A DNA stretch of 64,000 nucleotides from Selaginella moellendorffii (taxonomy: Eukaryota > Streptophyta > Lycopodiopsida > Selaginellales > Selaginellaceae). Positions 10,750-27,019 of this stretch are shown here, in pieces. How positions within the stretch are numbered: position 1 is the first letter of the stretch; every line of letters begins with the position of its first letter. The DNA lies in assembly GCF_000143415.4 (NCBI RefSeq), contig NW_003314342.1:442690-506689 (forward strand), read 5' to 3'. A model generated the notes under the pieces. It was not told the DNA's origin, made no database searches, and was given only the letters and a program-made list of their open reading frames with translations. Made by a program: the position numbers and the translations under genes.

Positions 10750-13700
10750 ATAAACTCAAATAAACAAAAAATTATAATTAACTCCAACTATCCTTCTGCA
10801 ACAGAAAGGGAAGTATTATGAGCTTGGCATCAAATGTAGTTAAGCATATATTAGACAACATGACATTACATCTATGAAATTTATGCAACTTCTTAATCAC
10901 ACAATAATGTCCTATATACCCATCTAGAATAGGGGAATCATGATAGAGATGGAGAAACTCTGGAATAAAAACTGAAGGCACCATCAGCAGTAAATAATCA
11001 TTAAAATTAGTCCTTATAAAATAAAGAAGTCATCCTCAAGGTGATATTAAGAATATAAATGCCGAAATGACAAGTCATCAATAAGTGATGTAGAAAATTT
11101 TAAATCTATTACAAAGCCTTTAGATCCATAATTTAACCTTTTGAGCCTTATAAACCTTATTAAACAAAGGTAAATTTTTTTTTGCACTTTATGGACACTA
11201 AACATTATATGTAACAACTGCCAATAGTACAAAATCATTATTCAGAAAATCCATTGATGCTAGAATAACAAGCTTATTAAAAATAGGAGAAGTGAGTGAA
11301 GAAGGGAAAGGAGCTTGAGAAAAAGCATTAGCATCAGCCATAGAACTCCCCAAATAAATAACCTCGAGATCATATATCAAAATCATATATTTAAAGCTTT
11401 AAGGCCCATTAATACGACCAACTAAGTTTTATTGGTTCAATAACAAAGTAATTGTAGCATAATCACCTTTTAGTAATATTTGAGAACCATACAAATATGA
11501 ATAAAAGTTCTTAAAAACCCCAAATTGTTACTGAGCACTCCTTCTCTATTATGGAGTAGTTCATCTCTACTGATTGTAATATATGGTTAATATATGCAAT
11601 GAGATGACATTAACCAGGCACATTCATACTCTTTTGCATCAAGACACTATTGAGACTAATATTAAAAACATCTACACACAAAATGAAAAGTTGAGTGTAA
11701 TTAGGATGTGCCAAAATTAGAAGAGTAGTTAACAACTCTTTGAGATTTGTAAAGGCTTGTTCATAATCTTGATGACTAAATGAAAAATGATGTTAATGAC
11801 TTTAGCAATGCTTGCAATGGTGCAATACGATCAGAAAGATGATCAACAAAATGACTGAGATGATGCATTTTACCTAGGAACTGGTACATATAATTCACAC
11901 ACTTATGAGTTATTTCGACCACTTCAACTTTAAACTAACTTCCTACAGCTGATTTAACACTTTACGAACATCATGGATGTGCTTTTCACATGTTCTCTCA
12001 AAGTGAATCAAGACATCAATAATGAAGTTAGTAGTCACCTTTGGCATATTGTAAACAACCTCATCCATTATTCATTAGAAAGTTGCTAAAGCATTGTTCA
12101 AATTTGTTTTCAGATCTAAAGACATAACTTACTTGAAGTATTATATTTTTTGTAAAGGTTTGTAAATTGATTTGATAAACTTGTTCTTTTGTATGAAACA
12201 CAGCTTTAAGAACATCTTTTTCAGCTATCAACATTTGCTAGTACCCAAAAGCAAAATTTAACTAGGTGAATTAACAATTTCTCCCTAGACGATTTAAAAA
12301 ATTAACAGTGTGAGGAAGAGGGTACACATCCAGGATAGTCACATTATTTAACAGATAATAGTCAATGCAAAAGTGAATAATGACCTCATATTATAGGTCA
12401 AAGTGAAAGAAATTGACATACTTGAGGCAATCAACCGCTGAGATACAAAGACCATTGGAAGGATTTGAAGAGGGAATAAAGGAATAAGATAGAAACATAG
12501 AAGGAAATAATGGAGAGATAAAAGTGATAAAAGCAAAGGTAAACATAAAGGGTCGATGATGAATAGAAATGGAATAAATATAAGGAAGTATGAGATAAAG
12601 GAATAAACCTTAAAGTCACATTTGACATAATTGCACTGCAATTAATCTATACTAAAGATAAGGTCAAAAGTTTGACTTAGTGCCACTCACAACAACTTTA
12701 GCTCAAGTTTAAAATTGCCCACACACACAATTAAGTTCACCTCATCCCATGTATATGTATGTATATAGTTATTGCCATAAAGAATAAAAATTGGCTCTAC
12801 TACATGACACAAATGTAGATTGTGGCAACAAGTTGAGCAATAGAAAACAAACTCAAGCTTGTATCAGCCAACATGGAGAGAATAATAAGAGATATTTTAT
12901 CATAAAAACAAGCTTAGAAATTAAATACTAAATGAATTGGTGCTAAGTGACCCCTTGATGATACTCTTAAAAGAAAGATAGAGAGTCATTGGCTTATTTT
13001 CCAAGAAACCTCCACTACTCACACAACTCTTTATTTCCCAAAAGCATCTTAATGTCTAAACCTTCCATTGTAGCAACACTAACAAAATGATGTTAATGCC
13101 AAGGTCTTCACCCAAGAAATAGAGGTTACCAATTTGAAAAACATTGACCACGCTGATATGTGTAGTTAATCTCATCACACACCCAGTAGTGGACATCACA
13201 GCCACAACCACGTCCTTGCCTTTGTTCTTGAACATGAGCAGTAGTAACATTAACCTCCATCAAAACAGAACCATCTCCTACAGTAAGTAGGGTGAAGGAT
13301 GTACAGTAAGAAGAGGCAATATCTCATAATGTTATATTAGTCAAAGAGTATCATTAAAGGTTGTTGGAACAAGTGTATGTATTAGTCTCACAAAATCTTG
13401 ACGAAGTGTTAGCTATAACATTCTTAACTTCATCCATTTTAATATATTTGGCTTTACATGAAGCAAGAGGCTTAAGAAGCAAACACTAAATTACATTATT
13501 GATTCATATGACTTTTGACAAAAACAATGCAATTATTGAAAAATATCATCATAATCATTAATATGTCTAGATGCACATTTGAAGATATCTATGAGAATGC
13601 TCTAACCTGCATAAATGGTTATACTTAAACCATTATACCATTGTAATGCCATCCCTTGCAAACATGTGGGAAACTCAAGCAAACACTAATCATCATTCTA

Positions 13701-13900
13701 AGAATAGTAAATGGTCATCACCATAAAGTGATTGAAATAATGGTATATATCATCTTTAAGATTTCCATAGAAGAACTTTGGCCAGATGTGAGAATTAGTA
13801 ATAAAAGCAGGAGGAATTGTACCTCGCATCATAAATACCATTATTAATTGAGTCTGATTGTTCAATTACACCCACATAGCATCAAATAATTATAATAACT
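10750..13900 (-). pseudogene. Decayed gag-pol of the 9.6-14.3 kb gypsy element
   Basis: Reading the minus strand from about 13900 down gives gag/protease/RT/RNase H/integrase-like fragments in that order, broken by many stops and frame changes. The RNase H start and integrase zinc region are the clearest. Protease and gag are only guessed from position. Confidence 0.65.
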
Positions 13901-14099
13901 GTTACTCTAGAGTCAAAGAAGGAGGAGGCTGTTACTTTACCATGAAACTGAATAAAAAGGAAAAAAAAAACAAAAGAGAAGAAATTAAATAAATTATAAG
14001 GAAAGTGAGATTTAGATAATGCAAAAGTTAAATTTAAACTAAAGGCCCAAATCTAAACACTCTTCAAGGACAATCAAAATTGCCACTCTCTTTCACCAA

Positions 14100-14261
14100 T
14101 GTGAATATATACAATATAGAAATGAAATGTAGAAATGTATATATTAATTAGCCCAAAAACTCTAGTTTATATATAAGAGTGAGCGATCTGGATTGAAATC
14201 AATCCGACAGTTATCAAAATTCCACTATACTAATATTAATATATGGCATTATAGCTGTACA
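14100..14261 (-). repeat. 5' LTR of the decayed gypsy element
   Basis: Bounded by TG (14100) and CA (14261) and homologous to 9634-9788. A run of purine-rich sequence occurs beside it, but no convincing 5-bp target duplication with the other end. Confidence 0.75.
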
Positions 14262-14509
14262 TAAAGAGTTAAATTTAAATTTAATTTAGTTTTAAAAATA
14301 TTATCATTACTAGAATGAAAATAAACTTTTTCACACAAGAAAAATTACTTATATATGAGGCCAGTAATAATCTCAGTGTTTGTGATATTAGCCAAAGACT
14401 GATCTCAGTGTATATGAAAACCATGACTTGGATGGAGCTTTCAATTTTTTTAATTGTATTTCTCACATATATAAGATCCCTAAGGTTGATATATATAGAT
14501 TAGAGTGGC

Positions 14510-14668
14510 AAACTTCTCAGTGTAGAGATTGCTTGAAGTAACAACCAATTTTTCTTTCTTGCGATGAAGATTTCTGAAGAGCATGTTTTTTTTTCCTTCT
14601 TGTCCAGGAAGAGCTCCACTTCGAGATGTCGCGTTCTCAAACTTTTCCAGAGAGAAACACAGGAGATG
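14510..14668 (+). pseudogene. Duplicated fragment of GNAT exon 2 plus intron
   Basis: This stretch resembles 15147-15300 of the downstream acetyltransferase gene. Shared blocks are CTTCTCA...TGTAGAGATT, AACAACCAATTT/AGCAGCCAAATTT, GATGAAGATTTCTG, a T-rich run with CCTTCTT, and AAAC(T/A)TTTCCAGA at the acceptor. About 14 bp of the exon is deleted and the frame is lost, so it is a relic of a partial tandem duplication. Confidence 0.6.
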
Positions 14669-14857
14669 ATTAGATGATTGCAGACGTCTTCACTGTGCAC
14701 ACCTCGAAGCATGCCTGGAATGAAGAAAACACTTGGCGGAGGGAAAAAAAAACGAACGGATGAACAATGGGCTGCCAAAACATGTTTTACACTCTTTTGT
14801 TCTGGGCTATGGCTGTCTTGGCTGAGGGGGAGTGTTGGGTATAGCCAAGAGAACGGA

Positions 14858-14864
14858 TATATAA
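14858..14864 (+). promoter_or_regulatory. Candidate TATA box of the GNAT gene
   Basis: TATATAA lies about 100 bp before the start codon at 14964, a suitable distance for a short plant leader. The preceding GAGGGGGAG-TGTTGGGTATAG also resembles a polypurine tract and LTR start, so an old LTR edge here is an alternative reading. Confidence 0.45.
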
Positions 14865-14963
14865 GACAGAGAATGGAGCACCAAGAAACAAGCAAGAGTA
14901 TATAGAGGGAGTGGCCAATCGACAAAACAGAGGATATTCTCGAGAATTCTAGGTGCGTTGGGC

Positions 14964-16152
14964 ATGGCGGGGACATTGCCTTTGCCGCATTTTCCAAATT
15001 CTCCGGCACTTGGTGGAGCTTCTACGAGGTAGAGAATGGCATTTTGTTCCTAACAGACTATAAGAGCCCAAAGTTGATTTACAGGCTATGCTGCCAAAGG
15101 AGGGATAGTGTTTCCAGATCCTCCATTGATACTCCTGCCAATGCCAGACTTCTCACTGGGTGTAGAGATTCTTTCAATCAGCAGCCAAATTTCTATCTTG
15201 TCCGCGAAGCACGGTCCGATGAAGATTTCTGGGTAAGTGTTTCTTGGAGCAGCCTATGTCTAAGTTTTTTCCTTCTTTGTTTTAAACATTTCCAGACAGC
15301 TTCCTGGCTGCGTTCTGAATGCTACTTTGAAGATCAAGGCTCTGATCGGTACACTACATTTCAAAAGAAAGAAAAAACACCAAATGTTCTCTTTGCTTTT
15401 TTTTTTTTTTTCCGCTGTGGCAGCTTCGTCCAAAGCTACAAAAAGAAATTCTCCGAACAGGTGATATAGTTTATAGCCATTGTTTCTTGAAGCTTTTGTG
15501 GCAGGAGTTCATAACTTTGAAGCGACGCTGCGCTGGAAGATATGGTAACTGCTTACGATGCACCTGCTTGTTAGCGGTAAACTCTAGAGCTCTTTCGTTC
15601 TAGCCTGTATGTAAGTATCCTCTCATGCCAGGTCCTTAACGATGGATCATCCCTGCTCAATCGGGTCATTGGAACAACGGACTTAAGCTTGCGTCAAGCT
15701 TTGCCAACAGCACAGCCCAGAGTACTGGATCCGTTCTTCTCCTATGTGTGTGATTCCTTGTTTGTTCCCAGGATGACTCGAGGACTCTTGGCATTCAAAC
15801 CCAGCCTTATGGCTACATTGCAAACGTATGCGTGTCGAGAAGCCATCGGAGAAGAGGAGTTGCCTCCAGTTTGCTTGAATCCGCTGTGCAAGTAGCCAAG
15901 TTTTGGGGTTGGATCCTTTCTTTCCTCCTGCTACCTCATAATTCTTCTTCTCGTTCATCTTTCAGGATTGAAAAGAGTGTATGTTCATGTCGATTCTGGT
16001 AACAAAGCTGCAAGGCTGGTCTATCATCGCCAAGGATTTCAGGTAAATATTGGCTCTAGTTTTTCACTTCTTTTCCCAAACTACAAACTTTCTAGCTTGT
16101 ACAAGCGCGAAATCCCGATGATCACATCTTGCTGCTTAGCCTTGAGCTGTAA
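14964..16152 (+). CDS. GNAT-family N-acetyltransferase, probably plastid-targeted
   Basis: Nine exons: 14964-15028, 15085-15232, 15296-15348, 15424-15460, 15505-15576, 15632-15721, 15772-15907, 15966-16042, 16096-16152. They sum to 735 nt and give 244 aa; every junction is GT-AG and in frame. The product follows the plant GNAT class of Arabidopsis At4g28030 type: VREARSDEDFW, TASWLRSECYFEDQGSDRF, SYKKKFSEQEF, RCTCLLA, VIGTTDLSLRQALP, YGYIANVCVS, and VYVHVDSGNKAARLVY...GFQ. The acetyl-CoA motif A (R-R-x-G-x-A) is RRRGVA at residues 181-186. The Ser/Arg-rich first 50-60 residues suit a plastid transit peptide. Substrates (protein N termini, lysines or a small amine) cannot be told from sequence. 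It lies 233 bp upstream of the ZFPL1 gene on the same strand. Confidence 0.88.
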
Positions 16153-16385
16153 AACTTGAGGTAATACACATACCATAAACTTGAGCTTTCTCTCTGCTCT
16201 AACATTGTTTTTCAGTCCAGTAATGTCACATCCAGTCCATCCATTCGAGATCATCTCGCGGCTGCAATGCCTCCACGTAGTCGTAGGAATGAAATAGGGC
16301 GCGGATGTAAATTTCTCGCGTGGAGAAGCTCGCGTTTTCGTCAGATCCGATCTGAAGAGTTTCCAGCAGCTCCAAAAAATTCCGG

Positions 16386-17559
16386 ATGGTTGTTTGCAAA
16401 TGCCGAGCGGTAAGCTTTTGATCCTTCTCTCTTTTGATTCTTTGTAGCTAAGATTTATAGATGCTTGATCGATTTGATCGCTTTGGTTCGTTTCAGTCGA
16501 CCAGGCTCTATTGTTTCGTCCACAAAGTTCCAGTGTGCTCTCAATGCATTTGCTTCCAGCAACATCAGCTATGCGTTGTAAGTTTCTAGCTTTTTTTCTT
16601 CGCAAGAACGAGCAACAAAACAATTTTTTTTCTCGTCGAAGGTCCGAACTTACGCGGAATGGGTTGTGGATGGAGATTATGATTGGCCTCCTCAGTGTAG
16701 TCTCTGCCAGCAATCGCTACTCGGTGCCGAGGGAGACGTGATTCGTCTCGGTTGCTTGCGTAAGACTTCTCTTTTTTTCTACGATCGTATCGCTCTGATG
16801 CTCTTCTTCTTTCGCAGATCTGCTGCACGGAGCTTGCCTGGAAACGCTCTTGACGAGTGGCGACTTGCATGGTTCTTCGCCGCATGCGTGCCCGTCCTGT
16901 TCATCTGTGGTACGCCGAAAGTTAGTCACAGATCTTCGAAATAAAACGTACCTCTTTTCTGAAAGGTATGGCCTCCGAAGAACTTCAGAGATCTTGGCAC
17001 TGGCCTCCCTCTCGTTCTAAAGCAGGCAATCTCTCAGGTGCGTTTCTTTTTTTCCTTTCTGTAGTCGTATCTGTCGATGTTGCTTTCCTGTCAGACTAGT
17101 GGCGATGGTACTGAAAGCTTTCCCAAAGAAACTCGTGATCTTTCCCCGGAAACCAGCTCTTCGGAAACAGTGCTCCTCAGCGAAGCACCAAACCTCTCGT
17201 CCAGCGTTGTCGACATGAGAACCAGCCAGGAATTCGAGCACCCGGTAAGTTTTTCCTGTTCATTTCCCTGTGTTCTTCAAGTTTTCATGCCAGCCGAGCT
17301 CTGTACGCGACGAGAACGAGTGGAAGTATCGCCGCCGAGGTAACGAAACTTTCTACACTTTTCCACGTCCATTTCACTTGTCACGATCTCTGGAGCCGCG
17401 TGTGTAGGTCCAATGCACAGACAAGTGGCGAGGCACCTGCTTCCTCTCTGGGCCTCTTCTCGAGCAGCAACAACACTGCCTTTGACCACTGCCGAGGACT
17501 GTCGTCGAGCTTCCAAGGCCAGTACCAGCAAGATTCTCCTGTTTGTCGCAATCATGTAA
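16386..17559 (+). CDS. ZFPL1-like zinc-finger protein (Golgi membrane)
   Basis: Eight exons: 16386-16409, 16497-16577, 16642-16759, 16818-16909, 16966-17037, 17095-17244, 17294-17339, 17408-17559. They total 735 nt and give 244 aa in frame. The N terminus MVVCKCRASTRLYCFVHKVP and CSQCICFQQHQLCVVRTYAEW form the first Cys/His finger typical of zinc finger protein-like 1. A RING-like finger follows (CSLCQQSL, LGCLHLLHGACLE, HACPSC). After a Ser/Glu-rich linker comes the family's basic RRRGPMHRQ block and a hydrophobic end (KILLFVAIM) that could be a short membrane anchor. Animal ZFPL1 is a cis-Golgi membrane protein that supports Golgi structure; a similar role is inferred. The first exon codes for only 8 residues. 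Confidence 0.88.
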
Positions 17560-17780
17560 GGAACTGGACCGCCTTGTTATGGAATGCTCATTAGAATCTT
17601 TACAGGTCCTGTATAGCAACAGTGGTCATGTTATACCAAAGAATCCAGCGATGAAAGGATAGAAACAAACTGATGCTAGACACACCGAGCTTGTGTAGAC
17701 GATTCTCTTCTTAGAAAGAAAAGTCACTCAAAATCATTAGAACGTGGAAAAAGTAACAGTTAGCAGCTAAGAAAACCTTC

Positions 17781-18642
17781 TCAAATGTTGTTCTCGGCTG
17801 GATCCGCTGCTCCATTCTCACCACCTGGAAGATCGGCAAGTCAGACGTCTAGAAACATGACTGCTAGTTGGCAATTTCCTGGGAAAAGAAGAGAAAAGAT
17901 CGGATTTACCTTCTCCATCCGAAGCACCATAGGCAGCTTTTCTGGAAGGGAGAGGCTGGTGGGGAGTAGGCTGAGAAGAAAAAAAAAAAAAACAGAGGCA
18001 CTGTAAGCACGAGCAACATTCCCGGGACGAATGCAAGGAATTTGCCTGCAGTTTTGGACGAAGGGATTCGATCAAACTCTTTGGCTTCTGACCGACCGGT
18101 CCACCTTGCTGTTAAACTCGCGATTAAGAAAGAGAAAAAAGAAAAAGAAAAAGAGAAGCATGAATGCACCGCACCTTTCCAAGAGCCCAGTCCGCGGAAT
18201 CGAAGAACGCTCGCTCGTGATCCTGTAGAGAAATGGGCAGCATTTTAGAAGAGAAGGAGAAGGAAATTCTCTTCTTCGTTTTCTTCCTTGCTTCAAGCTT
18301 TCTAGCTAAAGATCTCCTAGTTTTCTAGCAAGAAATCCTCTAGGGGGAGAAACAAACCATAGAACTCACCTTGGAAATGAGGGGTGGCTTCTTTGGTCTC
18401 AATCCGCCATATTTCCTCTTCACTGCGGCTTCCTATAGCAACAAATCCAAAGAGATCTCTCAATTCCCGGACAAGGACGATTAGAATCAAGCAATCAAAG
18501 AGACCTCCTCTTCCGGCGATGGCATTCGCTGCTCCTCGGCCGCGTGGCTCACAGCTGCCGCGTCTTCATCCTCTCCCGGCGATGGCCGCTGGCGCTGGCG
18601 CTGCTCTTCCTCGTCGCCGGGATTGCTGCTCTTGGCATCCAT
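17781..18642 (-). CDS. Endosulfine/ARPP19-family protein (PP2A inhibitor)
   Basis: Six exons on minus: 18642-18505, 18432-18370, 18222-18175, 18087-18046, 17970-17910, 17824-17781; 396 nt, 131 aa. The conserved core KRKYGGLRPKKPPLISK, then FFDSADWALGK, is the plant endosulfine signature. The Ser of FDSADW (about residue 76) corresponds to the Greatwall-kinase site, which when phosphorylated makes these proteins inhibit PP2A-B55. The C-terminal PSRKAAYG block has Ala where many relatives have a Ser that PKA can phosphorylate. The fourth intron begins GC rather than GT (after LRPKLQ). The acidic N-terminal 46 residues are variable in the family. The gene converges on ZFPL1 and starts 143 bp downstream of the PICKLE stop. 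Confidence 0.9.
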
Positions 18643-18785
18643 TTCGCGATTCCAACCGATCGGACCGGGCGACAACGCTGCGGCGCTCGACGCGATACTG
18701 CCAATCGACCTACCGTGACGCTGCAAATGCCCCAAGAATATCCCTGGCCAGTAGTAGAATATGCTGTTTACTTTGAAAAAGCTTT

Positions 18786-24290
<5,505 letters not shown>

Positions 24291-24356
24291 GGCGGAAATA
24301 ACCTACACGAACACAAAAAAGGAAAAACCCTGATTCAATTCATACCCTTGAAAATT

Positions 24357-24428
24357 GGTCCCATAGTCTAGTGGTTACGACATTGGACTTTGAATCCAAG
24401 AGCCCGAGTTCGAATCTCGGTGGGACCT
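24357..24428 (+). tRNA. tRNA-Gln (anticodon TTG)
   Basis: Seventy-two nt with a perfect seven-pair acceptor stem (GGTCCCA with TGGGACC), an A box (TAGTCTAGTGG), anticodon loop CTTTGAA giving TTG, and B box GAGTTCGAATC. No intron; the 3' CCA is not encoded, as usual in eukaryotes. It lies 66 bp upstream of the PICKLE start codon, oppositely oriented. Confidence 0.95.
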
Positions 24429-24624
24429 AATTAAATAACCATAATAAAGAGATTATGAATTATATATTAATTTTATGCAATTATAGACTCATCAAATTCA
24501 CTTAAAACAAATTCATCAACTTTGGTAATTGAGGCAAGAAGGTACAAATATAAAGTCAATAATATTTGGATTTTTGGCTTATCAATCAGTAATTTTTTGT
24601 TTAACAGCTTTAGCATTTATCATT

Positions 24625-25026
24625 ATGAGATATGCATGCATTCTTGCATTGATCATAGTTGTTAAAAAATTTGAGCTCTCTTTGTCAACAGATAATTATT
24701 CTAATCGAGTTTTAATTCACTGCTTTGATGACTTCCATGCTGTAACATCACATCAGGATTATAATAGATGTGGTAATGAAGTCTGGACCCAATTTGTTGG
24801 AAGTGGGTTTCGCTCTGGTCGTTACATGTCTCAATTTGGTATATTTACTATAATTTTAGAGATTGGGTTTTACCATACTTCTCTTAGTACTGATTTTAAC
24901 CAAGCTTTATTAGACATTTGGGATATTTGTCTTGCTCACTTTGATCCAGGAGGTATTGTTACTCTTGAGGATGGGTCTATGAGATTAACAATGAGATCTA
25001 GAAGACGATCCAATGCAAGTAATTAA
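24625..25026 (+). CDS. Small predicted secreted protein, unrecognised family (copy A)
   Basis: 133 aa. The ATG at 24625 is chosen because the paralogue at 29738 starts at the same point (MRY...L). The first 18-20 residues are hydrophobic and suit a signal peptide. The mature part has three cysteines shared with the paralogue (LIHCFD, YNRCGNEVWTQF, CLAHF), a predicted helix, a strand block RYMSQFGIFTIILE, a second helix (STDFNQALLDIW), GG, then VTLEDGSMRL and a basic RRR tail. The alternating helix/strand pattern resembles small secreted alpha/beta domains, but no named family is claimed. About 60% identity to copy B over the full length argues that both are real, constrained genes. Codon use is more AT-rich than in the flanking housekeeping genes. 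Confidence 0.7.
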   Translation: MRYACILALIIVVKKFELSLSTDNYSNRVLIHCFDDFHAVTSHQDYNRCGNEVWTQFVGSGFRSGRYMSQFGIFTIILEIGFYHTSLSTDFNQALLDIWDICLAHFDPGGIVTLEDGSMRLTMRSRRRSNASN

Positions 25027-27019
25027 TAAAGGAATGACTTCCACCATCTAATTCATCAACTAAGAGCTACATACATTATATGGTGTGTCGCATACCCGAT
25101 TTTGGTGTTGAAAAGTAGTGGTTTTTTGCCACTAGAGATCTTGGCATGGAAAAGAAATATTGCTCTTATGAAAACATTATGATGAGACATCAAGACAAAC
25201 TAGCCACCTGGACAATAGAAGACTAAAAACCTCATGTATGAGTGGAATAAAGAATGGTGGCATGAGCTTAAAATTTAGGATTGAACCTAGAATTGGTAAG
25301 ATCCATTTGATGATTAACCAATATAGATGAATTAAGTATTAGAATAATGTTAGCTACTAGGACTCTAGGTGTGACATTACTATGCAATAATCAACCCTAT
25401 AGTTATTTGGATTTTCTGGGATATCATCATACCACTCATAGGTATGTAAGACTTTTGTTACTTACCTCTGCACTGGTTGCAAGTAGAGCATGAAAGGCAC
25501 ACTAAATGACACATCCCCACAAGTAACAACTTTGTTAGCAATTTGATTTTCACTAAATGGAGGATGTTTATCATACTCTACCAAAATAGCATTTACAGGA
25601 CCGAACCACCCTCCCATTATAAGCATGTATGCTAACCAAGGCTAGAGGGAGACTGACAGGGAACAAATGCATTCATTTATAGAATTTTAGGTTTCTAGAC
25701 ATATAATATATGTATATATATATAATCCCTACATCCAATGCTAGGTAGTTAGCAAAACCCTCTCTAACTTGTTAACAAACTAATCTATGATTTCATAATA
25801 CAACTCAATTGCATCTCACAATCATCACTACTATATTTTGTTGATCCCTAGTTGCCTAAAGTAAAACAACATAGATTTTAGATAATCAAAATTCCTCAAT
25901 GCAAAACACACAAAAGCACTTCACTCTAAGTTCTAACTTTTCTAATAGAGGCTACTTCTAAGTTACAGCTTGAGAACACCTTTTGTGTGGAGGTGTAAAT
26001 CTTAATTTTATGTAAGGAAAGAAGAAATAACTTCTTAAGCTAGCTCTTAAATGTATGTTCAAAGACAACCTTTATATGCATGAAGAGTTGAACGTATGTT
26101 CAAAGGCAACCTCTTGTGCATGAATGAAACAAGGAAAAAATACAACTTTTTGATTGTCAAACTTAAGAGAGCTAAGAGTTGAAAGCTTTTCCTATTTCTC
26201 CTTATTAGTATAAAATATTTAAAGTGCTAATAAAGTATAGCATTGTCAACAACCAAAAAGAACAACTTAAGAAATGCTTTATTAAAGTGTAAATAATAAA
26301 GGGAAAGTGTATATGAACAAGAATTTTGGGCTATTAAAGTGAAAATTATTCAACTTAGTAGTGACCTACATTAGTTTTTGAGTTTACAAATACACTTATT
26401 GCAAAATAAAATTAAATAGTACAATTATACAGTTCAGTAATACACTTTAAAGTGATCATTATTTATAAATTTAGACTTGTATAAATTAAGTTTTAAGTCA
26501 TGTATAAATTAAGTTTTCATATAAATAAGCTTAAATCACATGTCCTCCAAGGATTACATTTCTAGGTATTTTTAAAGTTCAATAACAAGTTGGATAACAG
26601 TGTTTTACAGTTACTGTTATCGGAACAGTTTTTTATTTAACATTTATTAACTTGTGATTGTGTATTTATAATTTTGAAAAATAAAAATATGTAAATATTA
26701 ACCCTTAAAAAATTTAACCTTTAAACTATAAATTTATAAATATATCACTAGAATAAAAAAAAAAATTTAAGCTTACTACATCTGCCTCACATTTCCTATA
26801 AGCTATTTCTAAACCCTAAATCCCTAACTTTTATTTTATTGAGGAAATTTCTAAGTAATTATTTCATAGCTTTCCCCAATATATAGTAGTACATTTGTAG
26901 AAGATAATTTATATGTATGATTAAAATTAATGGTATATACTTATTATAAAATGGAAGATTTCGGTCAATAAAAGGTAGAAAGTAACACTGGCACATCATT
27001 TATAGCTTGTTGCTAAATT
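25027..27019. other. AT-rich intergenic DNA
   Basis: About 2 kb without a supported gene. It has a short TA microsatellite near 25700-25730 and several internal near-repeats (for example TATGTTCAAAG(A/G)CAACCT at about 26055 and 26095). The last part may be 3' flank of the PPR gene. Confidence 0.55.

Larger units (their letters stand above)
9634..14261 (-). mobile_element. Decayed Ty3/gypsy LTR retrotransposon with very short LTRs
   Basis: Two similar direct repeats of 155 and 162 bp (9634-9788 and 14100-14261), each bounded by TG and CA, enclose about 4.3 kb. The minus strand of the interior encodes decayed gypsy pol. Near 10778-10984 is an integrase N-terminal-like stretch (HDSPILDGYIGHYCVIKKLHK). 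Near 11650-11925 is the RT/RNase H junction (QFLGKMHHLSHFVDHLSD, then after a frameshift HQDYEQAFTNLKEL and AHPNYTQLFILCVD). Order integrase-left, RT-right places the 5' LTR on the right. On the minus strand the sequence just inside that LTR starts TTGG, as a primer site might, and a purine-rich tract precedes the other LTR. Stops and frameshifts show that it is inactive. No clean target duplication was found. Confidence 0.8.

Noticed and set aside
9634-14266. Target-site duplication for the old gypsy element
   Set aside because: Flanks ATGAG and TAAAG agree at only 2-3 of 5 bases, so it is not claimed.
14500-15009. 169-aa minus-strand frame
   Set aside because: It overlaps the GNAT promoter, first exon and the duplicated exon relic; no domain and low-complexity composition.
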